A stretch of DNA of 64,000 nucleotides from CBDCUW01 sp963734865 (GTDB lineage Bacteria > Planctomycetota > Planctomycetia > Pirellulales > Pirellulaceae): the NCBI GenBank assembly GCA_963734865.1, contig CAVTIV010000006.1, positions 62,001 to 126,000 of the forward strand, in the 5' to 3' direction. Below are positions 56,475-64,000 of the stretch, piece by piece (the first letter of the stretch is position 1; each line of letters begins with the position of its first letter). The notes beneath the pieces were generated by a model, which saw only the letters and a list, made by a program, of their open reading frames with translations, searched no databases and was not told where the DNA came from. The position numbers and the translations under genes are program-made.

Positions 56475-57608
56475 ATGACGATTCACCGCAATCCGACACG
56501 TAGCGTTCAAATCGGCAACGTGATCGTTGGCGATGGCAACACCATTGCTGTGCAGAGCATGACGGCCACGAAGACTCAGGACGTCGATGCCACGAGCGCC
56601 CAGGCTGAAGCGCTCCGCGAGCGGGGTGCCGGGGTGGTACGGATCGCCGTGGACAGCGAAAAAGACGCAGCGGCGCTAGGCGAGATCCGCAAGCGAACGA
56701 CCGCCAATCTGGCGGTCGACCTGCAGGAGAACTTTCGGCTCGCCGAACTGGTTGCACCCCATGTCGACAAGATTCGCTACAACCCCGGGCATTTGTATCA
56801 CCACCAGCGCGACAAGCCTTGGCAGGAGAAGGTGCGATTCATCATTGACCAGGCCGCCAAGCACGATTGTGCGGTACGAATCGGTGTGAACTGCGGAAGT
56901 GTCGATCCGGCCAAGAAAGAGAAATACGATCCGACCGACTCGATCACGCCGATGCTCGAGAGCGCCTTGGAGCATTGCGAATTGGTCGACTCATTGGGGT
57001 TTGAGCGTTTTGTGGTTTCGCTCAAAGACAGCGATCCGGCGAAGGTCGTTGAAGTCAACCAGCGATTCGCGCAACAGCGACCCGACGTACCGCTGCACCT
57101 GGGTGTGACCGAAGCGGGAATGCCGCCCGAGGGCATCATCAAGACTCGAATCGCGTTTGAGCAACTGCTCGGGCGTGGAATTGGTGATACGGTGCGGGTG
57201 TCGCTGACGCTCCCGAACGATCGCAAGCCGGAAGAAATTGAAGCCGGCCGTGAAATCATCGCTGACATCTATGCCGGTCGTGTGCGCAGTGTTGTCAAGT
57301 TCAACGAAAAATCGCTGAACATCATCAGCTGTCCGAGTTGCTCGCGGGTCGAGAACGAGGCGTTCATCGATCTCGCCGCGAGCGTGAAAGAAATGACCGC
57401 CTATGCCAAGGATTATGAGATCACCATCGCCGTGATGGGATGTCGGGTCAATGGACCGGGAGAGACAGACGATGCAGATTTGGGTTTGTGGTGTGGTCCT
57501 GCAAAAGTCAATTTGAAACGAGGTCCCGAGGCGTTAGGCGCCTTCGGCTACGACGAAATCCTGCCGCGACTGAAGCAGGAGCTCGATGCATTGATCGCGA
57601 CCAAATAG
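56475..57608 (+). CDS. ispG: 4-hydroxy-3-methylbut-2-en-1-yl diphosphate synthase (flavodoxin)
   Basis: IspG (GcpE) of the MEP isoprenoid pathway, converting MEcPP to HMBPP with a [4Fe-4S] cluster. The ATG at 56475 starts MTIHRNPTRSVQIGNVIVG, the normal IspG N-terminus, so 377 residues. Motifs: VQSMTATKTQDVDAT, NPGHLYH, RIGVNCGSVD, LHLGVTEAG. The cluster ligands are ISCPSCSRVEN and VMGCRVNGPGE (three Cys). The upstream PQQ protein frame runs into it without a stop, but IspG is complete by itself. It converges with the kinase-TPR gene. Confidence 0.96.
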   Translation: MTIHRNPTRSVQIGNVIVGDGNTIAVQSMTATKTQDVDATSAQAEALRERGAGVVRIAVDSEKDAAALGEIRKRTTANLAVDLQENFRLAELVAPHVDKIRYNPGHLYHHQRDKPWQEKVRFIIDQAAKHDCAVRIGVNCGSVDPAKKEKYDPTDSITPMLESALEHCELVDSLGFERFVVSLKDSDPAKVVEVNQRFAQQRPDVPLHLGVTEAGMPPEGIIKTRIAFEQLLGRGIGDTVRVSLTLPNDRKPEEIEAGREIIADIYAGRVRSVVKFNEKSLNIISCPSCSRVENEAFIDLAASVKEMTAYAKDYEITIAVMGCRVNGPGETDDADLGLWCGPAKVNLKRGPEALGAFGYDEILPRLKQELDALIATK

Positions 57609-57653
57609 CGGATCGCGAGTGCGAATGATTGGTGGCGACTCGGGTGCCAGGAA

Positions 57654-60600
57654 TCAGCGGCCGGGCGAATCCGATGGAGCGTCGGTTTCCGCGGAAATCG
57701 CCTCGGTCATGGTCGCTCGCAGCAGCGATTCGGCTTCCTTCAACAAGACTGCAACTTGGTAATCGGGAAATTTGTTCTTGCCGATCATCTTGCGAGCTGC
57801 ATCGAGACTCGTGATCGCTTGGGCATCGTTCAGCTTGCACTGCACCAGCGACTTGACCAGCCAGGTCAGTTCAGTCGGTGTTTTCGCTGGGATCCGCCGC
57901 AGACAATCGTCCGCTGCCTGGGAGTCCCCGTTGCGAAAGAACGCGAGTGCTCGGACCGCAAGTTGTTTCGCGTTGACTGGCTTCTGGTCGAGGGAAACAC
58001 CAGCGGTCAGGGTCAGCAATTGCCCGGTCGGTTCATCGGGTCGCAGGGATAGGAACAGTGCCAGGTTTGTGGCGTACGCCGTCGACTGTGGCCGTAGGCT
58101 GAGCAGACGTGCGTACAGTTCGGTCATTTTCTTGATCGACTCGTTGGCCCGTGGATGCGATGGGTCGATGCTGGCAATGCTTTGCAGCGCATCGATGGCG
58201 TGTTGCGGATAGATGATGATCTCCGGATGCGCGTCGGCCAATCGCAGGAACGTCGCCACTGATTTGTCGTAGTAGTTGATCGCATCGGCTGGCCGGCCCT
58301 GTTTCACCGCAAACGTGCCAAGGTTGGTGTAGGTGTCGCCGAGTTCTTTGGCGTATTGGGGAATCGAGGGGTTTTCCGCGATCAGCCGCTCTCGGATTTT
58401 CGCAGCCGTTTCAAAGGATTGGCGGGCCTCGTCAATGCGTTTCGCCTGGTACAGCGCCAATCCAACATTGTTGTAGCCCCCGGCAAGAGAGTTCTGGTAA
58501 CGATGTTGATCGGGATGAAGAAGGACCAGCTTTTCGCGAAGCTGGACACTCGTTTCGTATAGCTCAAGAGAACGCTTCCAATCCCTCATTTTGAATCCGA
58601 AAAAAGTCCCGGTGTTGCTGTACATGTTGGAGATTTCAAACAGATACTCGGGCTCCTCTCCGTGGGACTCCAATAACGGACCGGCGAGCGCGAGCGCTTC
58701 GGCCAGGAACGGCTCGGCAGTTTTTTTGTCGCCCCGTTGGCTGTTGGCGTGTCCGATATTGTGGTTGGTCTTTGCCAATCCCAACACATCTTTGGGGTCG
58801 TCACGCTTGGCGATCAGATCGACCCACACCTCCGCCGCGGCCGAATAGGACTCAACGGCTTCTGCGAACCGGCTGGCAGCGAAATGGGCGTTACCGATGG
58901 CCCCCCGAGCCTCAGCCACTCCCATCTGGTATTCGGGTCGATCGCCGTCAGCGTCGATCAACTCGTCGTACAACTCGATCGCTTTGCCGTACAGCCGGAA
59001 CGTCTCCTCGCTGGCCGGGTCCAGGATCAGAGTGATTTGGCCCAGTCTTGCGTACGCCCGTGCCGCCTCGTATTGAACGGAGGGATTCGCGCCCGATTCG
59101 GACAGGAATTGTTGATAGTAGTTTTGAGCTTTTTCTAGCAATGTTCGACGCAGCGATTGCGTGCCGGGTGTTCTTGTCAGCACGCCATCGCTTTGGGCGA
59201 CCTCGGTGAAGTATTCGTCGACGACCTTTTGCGCTTGTTGAAAACGTTCGTCGGCAAGGGCCAATGCGTCGTTTGCTTTGTCGTTGGCGTCGATCGCCTT
59301 GTCCCACTGCCAGAGGACTCCGGAAATACCGAGGATTGAAATGGTCGCGATTGCCACCGCCATCCATGACAGTGTCTTGCGACGTTTGACTTCCTCGTCG
59401 GCGCGAATCAAGGCTTCCCGGCGTTGGATTTCGGCCTGTTTCAATCGATCTTGAACGCCGGCCAGATAGCCGGCGATCTGATCGGCCACTTCGCTGGCGT
59501 CCGCGGGACGATTGTGAGGGTCCACACGAAGACATCGTTGACACAGGTCACGAAGCTCCTGGTCGACGGGGGATGCCTCGAGGATGTCGATCGAGACTGA
59601 CAGATCGCCGGCGGCGGCTTGACCGAGGACTTCGCCGGCACTGCCGCCACGATAAAGCCGCTGGTGTGTCAGGACTTCAAACAAGATCGCGCCAAGGCCA
59701 AAGACGTCACTTCGTTGATCGAGCGAGTTCACCTCACCGCGCGCCTGCTCCGGAGGCATGTAGCAGGGCGTGCCCAAAACATCTCCCGCAGCGGTCAAAC
59801 TGTTGCTCGCATCGATCCATGAACTCTCCGTGGACGATATCGCCGTGTCGCCTTCGCTCAATGCGTTTCGCGGCGGTTGCGAATCGACCGGCATGGCGGT
59901 CGCGACCGTGCCGGTCGACGTATCGGCATCATCCCCCAGTCTCTTGGCCATTCCCCAATCCATCACTTGGACCTCGCCGAATCGGCCGACCATCACGTTT
60001 TGCGGCTTCAGATCACGGTGAATGATTCCTTGCGAGTGGGCGTATGCTAACGTCTGCGAAACTTGCTCGAAGATTCCCAGGCAGTGGCCCAAATCGTCGG
60101 TCGAGGTATCACGATCCTTCAAAATGCTTTCCAGCGTCGCGCCCTGTACCAGCTTCATTGCGAAGAAGAGACTGCCATCGTCAAGACGACCATGATCGTA
60201 GACGGGGGGAATCCCAGGATGCTGGAGCGTTCCTGTGAGCAGGGCTTCGCGTTGCATCCGCGCATGGGCATTCATGTCGTCACGAAATCGCTGGTGCAAC
60301 AGTTTGATCGCCAGTGGGCGTCCGCTGTGGGAGTCGAACACGCGCCAAACGGTGCTGACGCCACCGCTGCCGACCTGTTCAAGAAACGCGTACCGCGTCG
60401 ATCGAGCAGCCAGATCGCTGGCGGCCTGGTCGGCTTGAAGCAACGCTCGAATCTTCGATTCGACCTGCGCGGTATCGACGGACGTGTCGAGGTAGCAGCA
60501 GTAGTCTTTGCTGGAAGGCTGTTCGCCTCGGGCGCGGCGAAGTTCCACATCCAAGGCGGCCAATTCGCACAGCAGCGCGGAGCGTTCGTCACCCGATGTC

Positions 60601-60725
60601 CCGGCGAGGATCGCACCGATGTCACGGTCTTCGGGGCGTGTCGCTTCCTCGAATCGTGTGCACGCCGACTCGATGCGTCGCAGGGCGTCGATCGGCAGCG
60701 TCGGTGAATCTGCGATTTCAGTCAT
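57654..60725 (-). CDS. Ser/Thr kinase with transmembrane segment and TPR repeats
   Basis: 1023-residue receptor-like kinase. The kinase domain occupies about residues 110-420: GSGGVSTVW glycine loop, AIKLL Lys, HRDLKPQNVMV (about 232), DWGMAKRLG (about 256; DWG in place of DFG, common in this planctomycete family), and GTPCYMPPEQARG (about 318). A basic juxtamembrane helix leads to one TM (WMAVAIATISILGISGVLW, about 450-470). The C-terminal half holds about ten TPR-like units (YYQQFLSESGANP, LYDELIDADGDRP, YNNVGLALYQAKR). Its start overlaps by 8 bases the end of the ECF sigma gene, a pairing typical of planctomycetes, where the kinase probably controls that sigma factor. Confidence 0.93.
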   Translation of the reverse strand: MTEIADSPTLPIDALRRIESACTRFEEATRPEDRDIGAILAGTSGDERSALLCELAALDVELRRARGEQPSSKDYCCYLDTSVDTAQVESKIRALLQADQAASDLAARSTRYAFLEQVGSGGVSTVWRVFDSHSGRPLAIKLLHQRFRDDMNAHARMQREALLTGTLQHPGIPPVYDHGRLDDGSLFFAMKLVQGATLESILKDRDTSTDDLGHCLGIFEQVSQTLAYAHSQGIIHRDLKPQNVMVGRFGEVQVMDWGMAKRLGDDADTSTGTVATAMPVDSQPPRNALSEGDTAISSTESSWIDASNSLTAAGDVLGTPCYMPPEQARGEVNSLDQRSDVFGLGAILFEVLTHQRLYRGGSAGEVLGQAAAGDLSVSIDILEASPVDQELRDLCQRCLRVDPHNRPADASEVADQIAGYLAGVQDRLKQAEIQRREALIRADEEVKRRKTLSWMAVAIATISILGISGVLWQWDKAIDANDKANDALALADERFQQAQKVVDEYFTEVAQSDGVLTRTPGTQSLRRTLLEKAQNYYQQFLSESGANPSVQYEAARAYARLGQITLILDPASEETFRLYGKAIELYDELIDADGDRPEYQMGVAEARGAIGNAHFAASRFAEAVESYSAAAEVWVDLIAKRDDPKDVLGLAKTNHNIGHANSQRGDKKTAEPFLAEALALAGPLLESHGEEPEYLFEISNMYSNTGTFFGFKMRDWKRSLELYETSVQLREKLVLLHPDQHRYQNSLAGGYNNVGLALYQAKRIDEARQSFETAAKIRERLIAENPSIPQYAKELGDTYTNLGTFAVKQGRPADAINYYDKSVATFLRLADAHPEIIIYPQHAIDALQSIASIDPSHPRANESIKKMTELYARLLSLRPQSTAYATNLALFLSLRPDEPTGQLLTLTAGVSLDQKPVNAKQLAVRALAFFRNGDSQAADDCLRRIPAKTPTELTWLVKSLVQCKLNDAQAITSLDAARKMIGKNKFPDYQVAVLLKEAESLLRATMTEAISAETDAPSDSPGR

Positions 60726-61376
60726 CTTCCACCGTCTCGTCAGACGGCATTTCTGGTGAAGATCCCGCCGAACGCCAGATCGTTCGAATCAGATTCAGCC
60801 GGCGTTCAACGGAGCGTTTGGCACACCCGACTCGGTGAGAGATTTCATCGACCGAATAGCCTTCGATGCGAAGCAGGGCGATCGTTTGGAGCATTTGGTT
60901 ATCGAGCATGTCGAACAGTCGCTGACAATCGTTTGCGAATTGGGCCATCATGGCCGGTGAAGCGGACCGATCGGCAACCTGCTCGAGTCCGTCCGGTTCA
61001 TCGGGGTGCGAGTCTGATTTGAATATGGACTCTCCGCTGACCTTCCCGCCACCTCGTTTCATGCGGGTCTGGTGCCGGACGTAGCCTTGCGCCTTGCGGC
61101 TGCTGATGCAGAACAGCAATCGCCAAAGCTCGTCACGGCCGTTGATGTCTCCCAAGGACCCCTTGGCCGCGCCAGGCAAAAACTCTTGAAGGCACTGAGC
61201 GCCACGTCCTCCTCATCCAGCACTCGACGGAGGTGGTCGGGAAGTTTTTTGCGAGAATAGTTCAGCAAACGTGGAAAACAGTACTCCCAGAGGTCTGCCG
61301 CCGCCTGCGCGTCGCCGTTCTCGACCGAACGAACCCAGCCGGTCACGTCGTCGTTGCTGTCAGCCTTCCTCGGCAT
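60718..61376 (-). CDS. ECF sigma factor (frameshifted)
   Basis: Extracytoplasmic-function sigma factor of about 219 residues. The first frame from 61376 carries region 2 (ADLWEYCFPRLLNYSRKKL, LDEEDVALSAFKSF). After the T5 run at 61178-61182 on the coding strand, the second frame continues with GSLGDINGRDELWRLLFCISSRKA, and then region 4 with helix-turn-helix YSVDEISHRVGCAKRSVERRL. Adding one T restores FKSFLPGAAKG. It is followed by, and overlaps, the kinase-TPR gene. The planctomycete ECF-kinase pairing suggests regulated release by phosphorylation. Confidence 0.85.
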
Positions 61377-61552
61377 TCGATTCTCTTGTCACTCGGCGTC
61401 GACGAATCATCTCGGTGCGAATTCATCACGGTCGGCCAGTCTCTGGCGGTCCCGCGGTGCGGCTAGTCACATCCATGTTAGGGGGCCAGCCCATGGGAGG
61501 GTCCCCTGCCGGTTTTCGATGATAGACCACAAACCTCCGATCGTCAGCAAAT
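61377..61552. promoter_or_regulatory. Divergent promoter region between the ECF gene and the RTX exoprotein gene
   Basis: 176 bases that must carry the promoters of both divergent genes. Specific -35/-10 boxes are not certain. The short gap makes the ECF factor a candidate regulator of the exoprotein gene. Confidence 0.4.
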
Positions 61553-64000
61553 ATGTTTGAGCGACCCCCCCAACGGCGAACGCGGCGGCAATTTCCCCAG
61601 CACTGGGCACGGGCGAAGCGGCGAATGCTCGTCGAAATGCTCGAAGATCGACGGCTGTTGGCGGCGGTCCCGATCGAAAGGCCGGGTGAAACGATTGTCG
61701 GAACTCAGGATTCGGATCAGTACGTCTTTGATCCCCGATTTGATTGGAATGGAACGCGAATCGAGGATGTCATCGGCGGCGGCGATGTCCTGGATTTCAG
61801 CGCGGTCAGGGAAGATCTGACATTCCGCATCAAGGCTCAATCCGAGGTCCAGATCAGCGGCGGCGGCAGGACAGCGACGTCGCAGAATGTCAGCAGGTTC
61901 AAGGCCGGACAAGGGAACAACGTTTTCATTGTCGAAAACGGCGCGTCGCTGCGAGACGGCGCGATTGAGGGTTTCCAGGGAGCGACGACCATTTTGGCCT
62001 TCGCCGAACCAGGTCTCCCCGGTTCAGGTTCGGCGACGCGGATAAACGTTGCCCTAGCGGGGCCCGCACCCCTGGCGACTGCCGGAAATGTTGAGTTTGT
62101 GGAACTGACGAACATCACCCGCATCATCGGTGGCCGAGGCTCTGACGTCGCGATCGGCGATGCCAACAACAACGTGATCGAGGGTGGTCGGGGCGATGAC
62201 CATTTGCGAGGTGACGACGGTAACGATTCGCTGTGGGGCAATGACGGCGACGACCGTATTTTTGGCGATGGTGGTGACGATCCGCTGCTCGACGGCGGTG
62301 ACGGAGAGGATGTCATCGACGGGGGGCAAGGTTCCGACGTTCTGCGGGGCGGTAGCGATGATGATCAGTTGATCGGTGGCGAGGGGAATGATGACCTAGC
62401 GGGTGGCGATGGGGATGATCTGCTTCGTGGCGACGCCGGTAACGACACGCAGGCCGGCGGCTTGGGTGATGATCAGTATCTGTACGCCGACGGTTGGGGA
62501 CCTTTGGATCGCGTGTCCGAGTCTTCCGGTGAAGGAAGCGACGTGCTCGATTTCAGTGCGGTCACAACGTCGCTCGATGTGCGTCTGGGCGGACAACCCG
62601 CCGACGAATTTGTGACGGTCCAGTCGGGGACCGGTGATCGGGTCAACGCGAGCAACCATTTTGAACGGATCGTGGGGGGCGACGGGCCGAATACCTATCG
62701 AATCCTTGATCGTTTTGCCAGTGACTATTCGCCGGACGGATTGTTCAACGATACGTTGGTCATTCAAAACCCTGTTGACGCAGGCGGGGTACCAACGGCG
62801 ACGATCGATCTCGCCGCGTTTACCGGCAACGTTGCGATCGAAGTCGCCAACGCGACTGTCGCCGCCAGTGGGAATCTGGTGACGATCACGTTCGCCAGCG
62901 GGAAGCAGATCGCGGTGGCAAATGTGGCCACGGTTTCCGGTTCAAAACAACAAGACGTCTTCACCTTCAAAACGGGCGCGAGTCTGCTCGGCAATATCGA
63001 TGCGGGTGTTCTTGTGTACGCCGATCGCCCGGCCGACGATCAACGCGGACGGTTGTTGGCAACCGACCGGGACCAGTTGATCCTGTTGATGCAAGACCCG
63101 TCGCTGCAGATAGCCAAGGTTTTTCCATCCGATCTGCTGGAGCCCGACAACCAACGAATTGGCGTGCAATTCACCGCCGGTGCCGACGCCGGTCAAGTTG
63201 CCGGGATCGGCGGTACGGTGATCAACGTTGACCGGTACTCCGGCGGCGCGCGTCAGGACTACATCTTCGGCAAAGCGAGCGCTGAACGACTGGTCGGCCG
63301 TGGGGGCAGCGACGGGCTGTTCGGCAAGGCAGGTTCCGATCAACTGGATGGTGAATCAGGAACCGATTACCTCGATGGCGGCGCCGATGACGATACGCTG
63401 CGGGGTGGTTCCGGTGATGACATTCTGGTCGGTGGCTCCGGCAATGACACGCTGATCGGTGGCCGTGGCGCGGATACTTATCTCTTCCAGGCGGGTTGGG
63501 GACAGGACACGATTGTTGACAGCGGGTCCGAAGGCCGGTCGGACACGCTCGATTTTTCGGCCGTCGACGAGAAGCTGACCTTCAGTTTTTCCGGCGGCAA
63601 GATCGAGGCCGGAACGGGGCCGTTTGATCGCGGCCAAAACGGCACCGGGCTGGTTCGTTTTCAAACGGCAGCGGGAACATTTCGCGATTCCGACGGTGCG
63701 CGTGTGGTGGCGCCGGACGGGCACAAGATCCAAACGATCAAAACCGGAATCGGCGATCACGATTTTCTATTCGATAGCGACTGGGAAAGCGTCACGATTG
63801 ACATCAGCGGCAAGGACGCCGCCGACTTGGTCAAATTCGATTTTGGGGGCGCGACCGAATCGCTTCGGTTCGACTTCAAGAAGGCCGAGGATGGATCGAC
63901 CTTCGTGGAGGTCATCAATTTGGGAACGTTCTCGCCGATCAATGCGCTCAAAGACGACATACCGGGTTTGAGTGCCCCGACCGTCAAGATCCTCGGCGTC
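61553..64000 (+). CDS. Large RTX/hemolysin-type calcium-binding exoprotein (3' end off window)
   Basis: 816 codons seen, open to the right edge. MFERPPQRRTRRQFP leads to the planctomycete export motif VEMLEDRRLLAA. Then come two blocks of RTX nonapeptides: about residues 205-300 (GGRGDDHLRGDDGNDSLWGNDGDDRIFGDGGDD) and about 580-640 (VGRGGSDGLFGKAGSDQLDG, GGSGDDILVGGSGNDTLIGG). Between and after them lie beta-rich domains with repeated LDFSAV turns (also in SDVLDFSAVTTSLDV and SDTLDFSAVDEKLTF). It probably is a surface or matrix protein folded by Ca2+, exported by type I or the planctomycete route; no type I ABC genes are present. Full length unknown. Confidence 0.9.
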   Translation, partial: MFERPPQRRTRRQFPQHWARAKRRMLVEMLEDRRLLAAVPIERPGETIVGTQDSDQYVFDPRFDWNGTRIEDVIGGGDVLDFSAVREDLTFRIKAQSEVQISGGGRTATSQNVSRFKAGQGNNVFIVENGASLRDGAIEGFQGATTILAFAEPGLPGSGSATRINVALAGPAPLATAGNVEFVELTNITRIIGGRGSDVAIGDANNNVIEGGRGDDHLRGDDGNDSLWGNDGDDRIFGDGGDDPLLDGGDGEDVIDGGQGSDVLRGGSDDDQLIGGEGNDDLAGGDGDDLLRGDAGNDTQAGGLGDDQYLYADGWGPLDRVSESSGEGSDVLDFSAVTTSLDVRLGGQPADEFVTVQSGTGDRVNASNHFERIVGGDGPNTYRILDRFASDYSPDGLFNDTLVIQNPVDAGGVPTATIDLAAFTGNVAIEVANATVAASGNLVTITFASGKQIAVANVATVSGSKQQDVFTFKTGASLLGNIDAGVLVYADRPADDQRGRLLATDRDQLILLMQDPSLQIAKVFPSDLLEPDNQRIGVQFTAGADAGQVAGIGGTVINVDRYSGGARQDYIFGKASAERLVGRGGSDGLFGKAGSDQLDGESGTDYLDGGADDDTLRGGSGDDILVGGSGNDTLIGGRGADTYLFQAGWGQDTIVDSGSEGRSDTLDFSAVDEKLTFSFSGGKIEAGTGPFDRGQNGTGLVRFQTAAGTFRDSDGARVVAPDGHKIQTIKTGIGDHDFLFDSDWESVTIDISGKDAADLVKFDFGGATESLRFDFKKAEDGSTFVEVINLGTFSPINALKDDIPGLSAPTVKILGV

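Overview
The window is a 64 kb chromosomal segment of a marine-type planctomycete, most likely from the Rhodopirellula/Pirellulaceae group. The evidence is the gene repertoire and signals: exoproteins with the planctomycete N-terminal LESRKLMA / LEDRRLLA motif and RTX repeats, a PEP-CTERM protein, a formylglycine-type sulfatase, DUF1080 domains, Tat-exported Gfo/Idh and enolase-superfamily proteins, an SHD1-domain protein, Ser/Thr kinases paired with an ECF sigma factor, and dispersed intergenic repeats. GC content is moderately high throughout. There is no phage, CRISPR array or rRNA.

Layout. 1-9 kb: a receptor-type kinase running off the left edge with a thioredoxin-like lipoprotein upstream, a sulfatase, a broken SGNH/TPR protein, and cydAB (bd oxidase). 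9-24 kb: a polysaccharide and sugar-acid block containing a beta-helix protein, DUF1080 protein, GH-like protein with a decayed beta-lactamase tail, PEP-CTERM protein, esterase, Gfo/Idh protein, TIM-barrel isomerase, and a minus-strand operon of two sugar-acid dehydratases around a tripartite (TctA plus fused TctC-TctB) transporter. 24-26.1 kb: repeat-rich debris (S23-protein remnant, MITE-like element) ending at a tRNA-Gln gene. 26-32.5 kb: an FHA-GAF-PP2C phosphatase, acylphosphatase, and a four-gene minus-strand operon (degenerate CehA-like protein, alpha/beta hydrolase, CitG-like protein, PTPS-like protein). 32.7-41.3 kb: glgB, a catalytically dead RNase H-like protein, the primary-type sigma factor, and glnE. 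41.5-53.4 kb: an RTX exoprotein, a serine hydrolase, an SHD1 protein, an Eis-like acetyltransferase, a methyltransferase, and the overlapping operon moxR - DUF58 - transglutaminase - cmk. 53.6-64 kb: a metallophosphoesterase, a PQQ-repeat membrane protein running in frame into ispG, an ECF sigma factor overlapping a kinase-TPR gene, and a large RTX exoprotein running off the right edge.

A striking global property is single- or double-base frameshifts in otherwise well preserved genes, at about 5545, 9170, 28262, 31235, 36872, 41732, 50279, 56305 and 61180. One is in the primary-type sigma factor, so most of these are probably uncorrected sequencing/assembly indels rather than real pseudogenes. 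By contrast, the beta-lactamase-like tail at 12.6-13.4 kb has about ten frame changes in 0.8 kb and looks genuinely decayed. No unmistakably new defence or mobile system was found. The most interesting items are the kinase with a DUF1080-like outer domain, GlnE lacking deadenylylase catalytic aspartates, the CehA-like/hydrolase/CitG/PTPS operon, the fused TctC-TctB, and the repeat-bounded S23 remnant.
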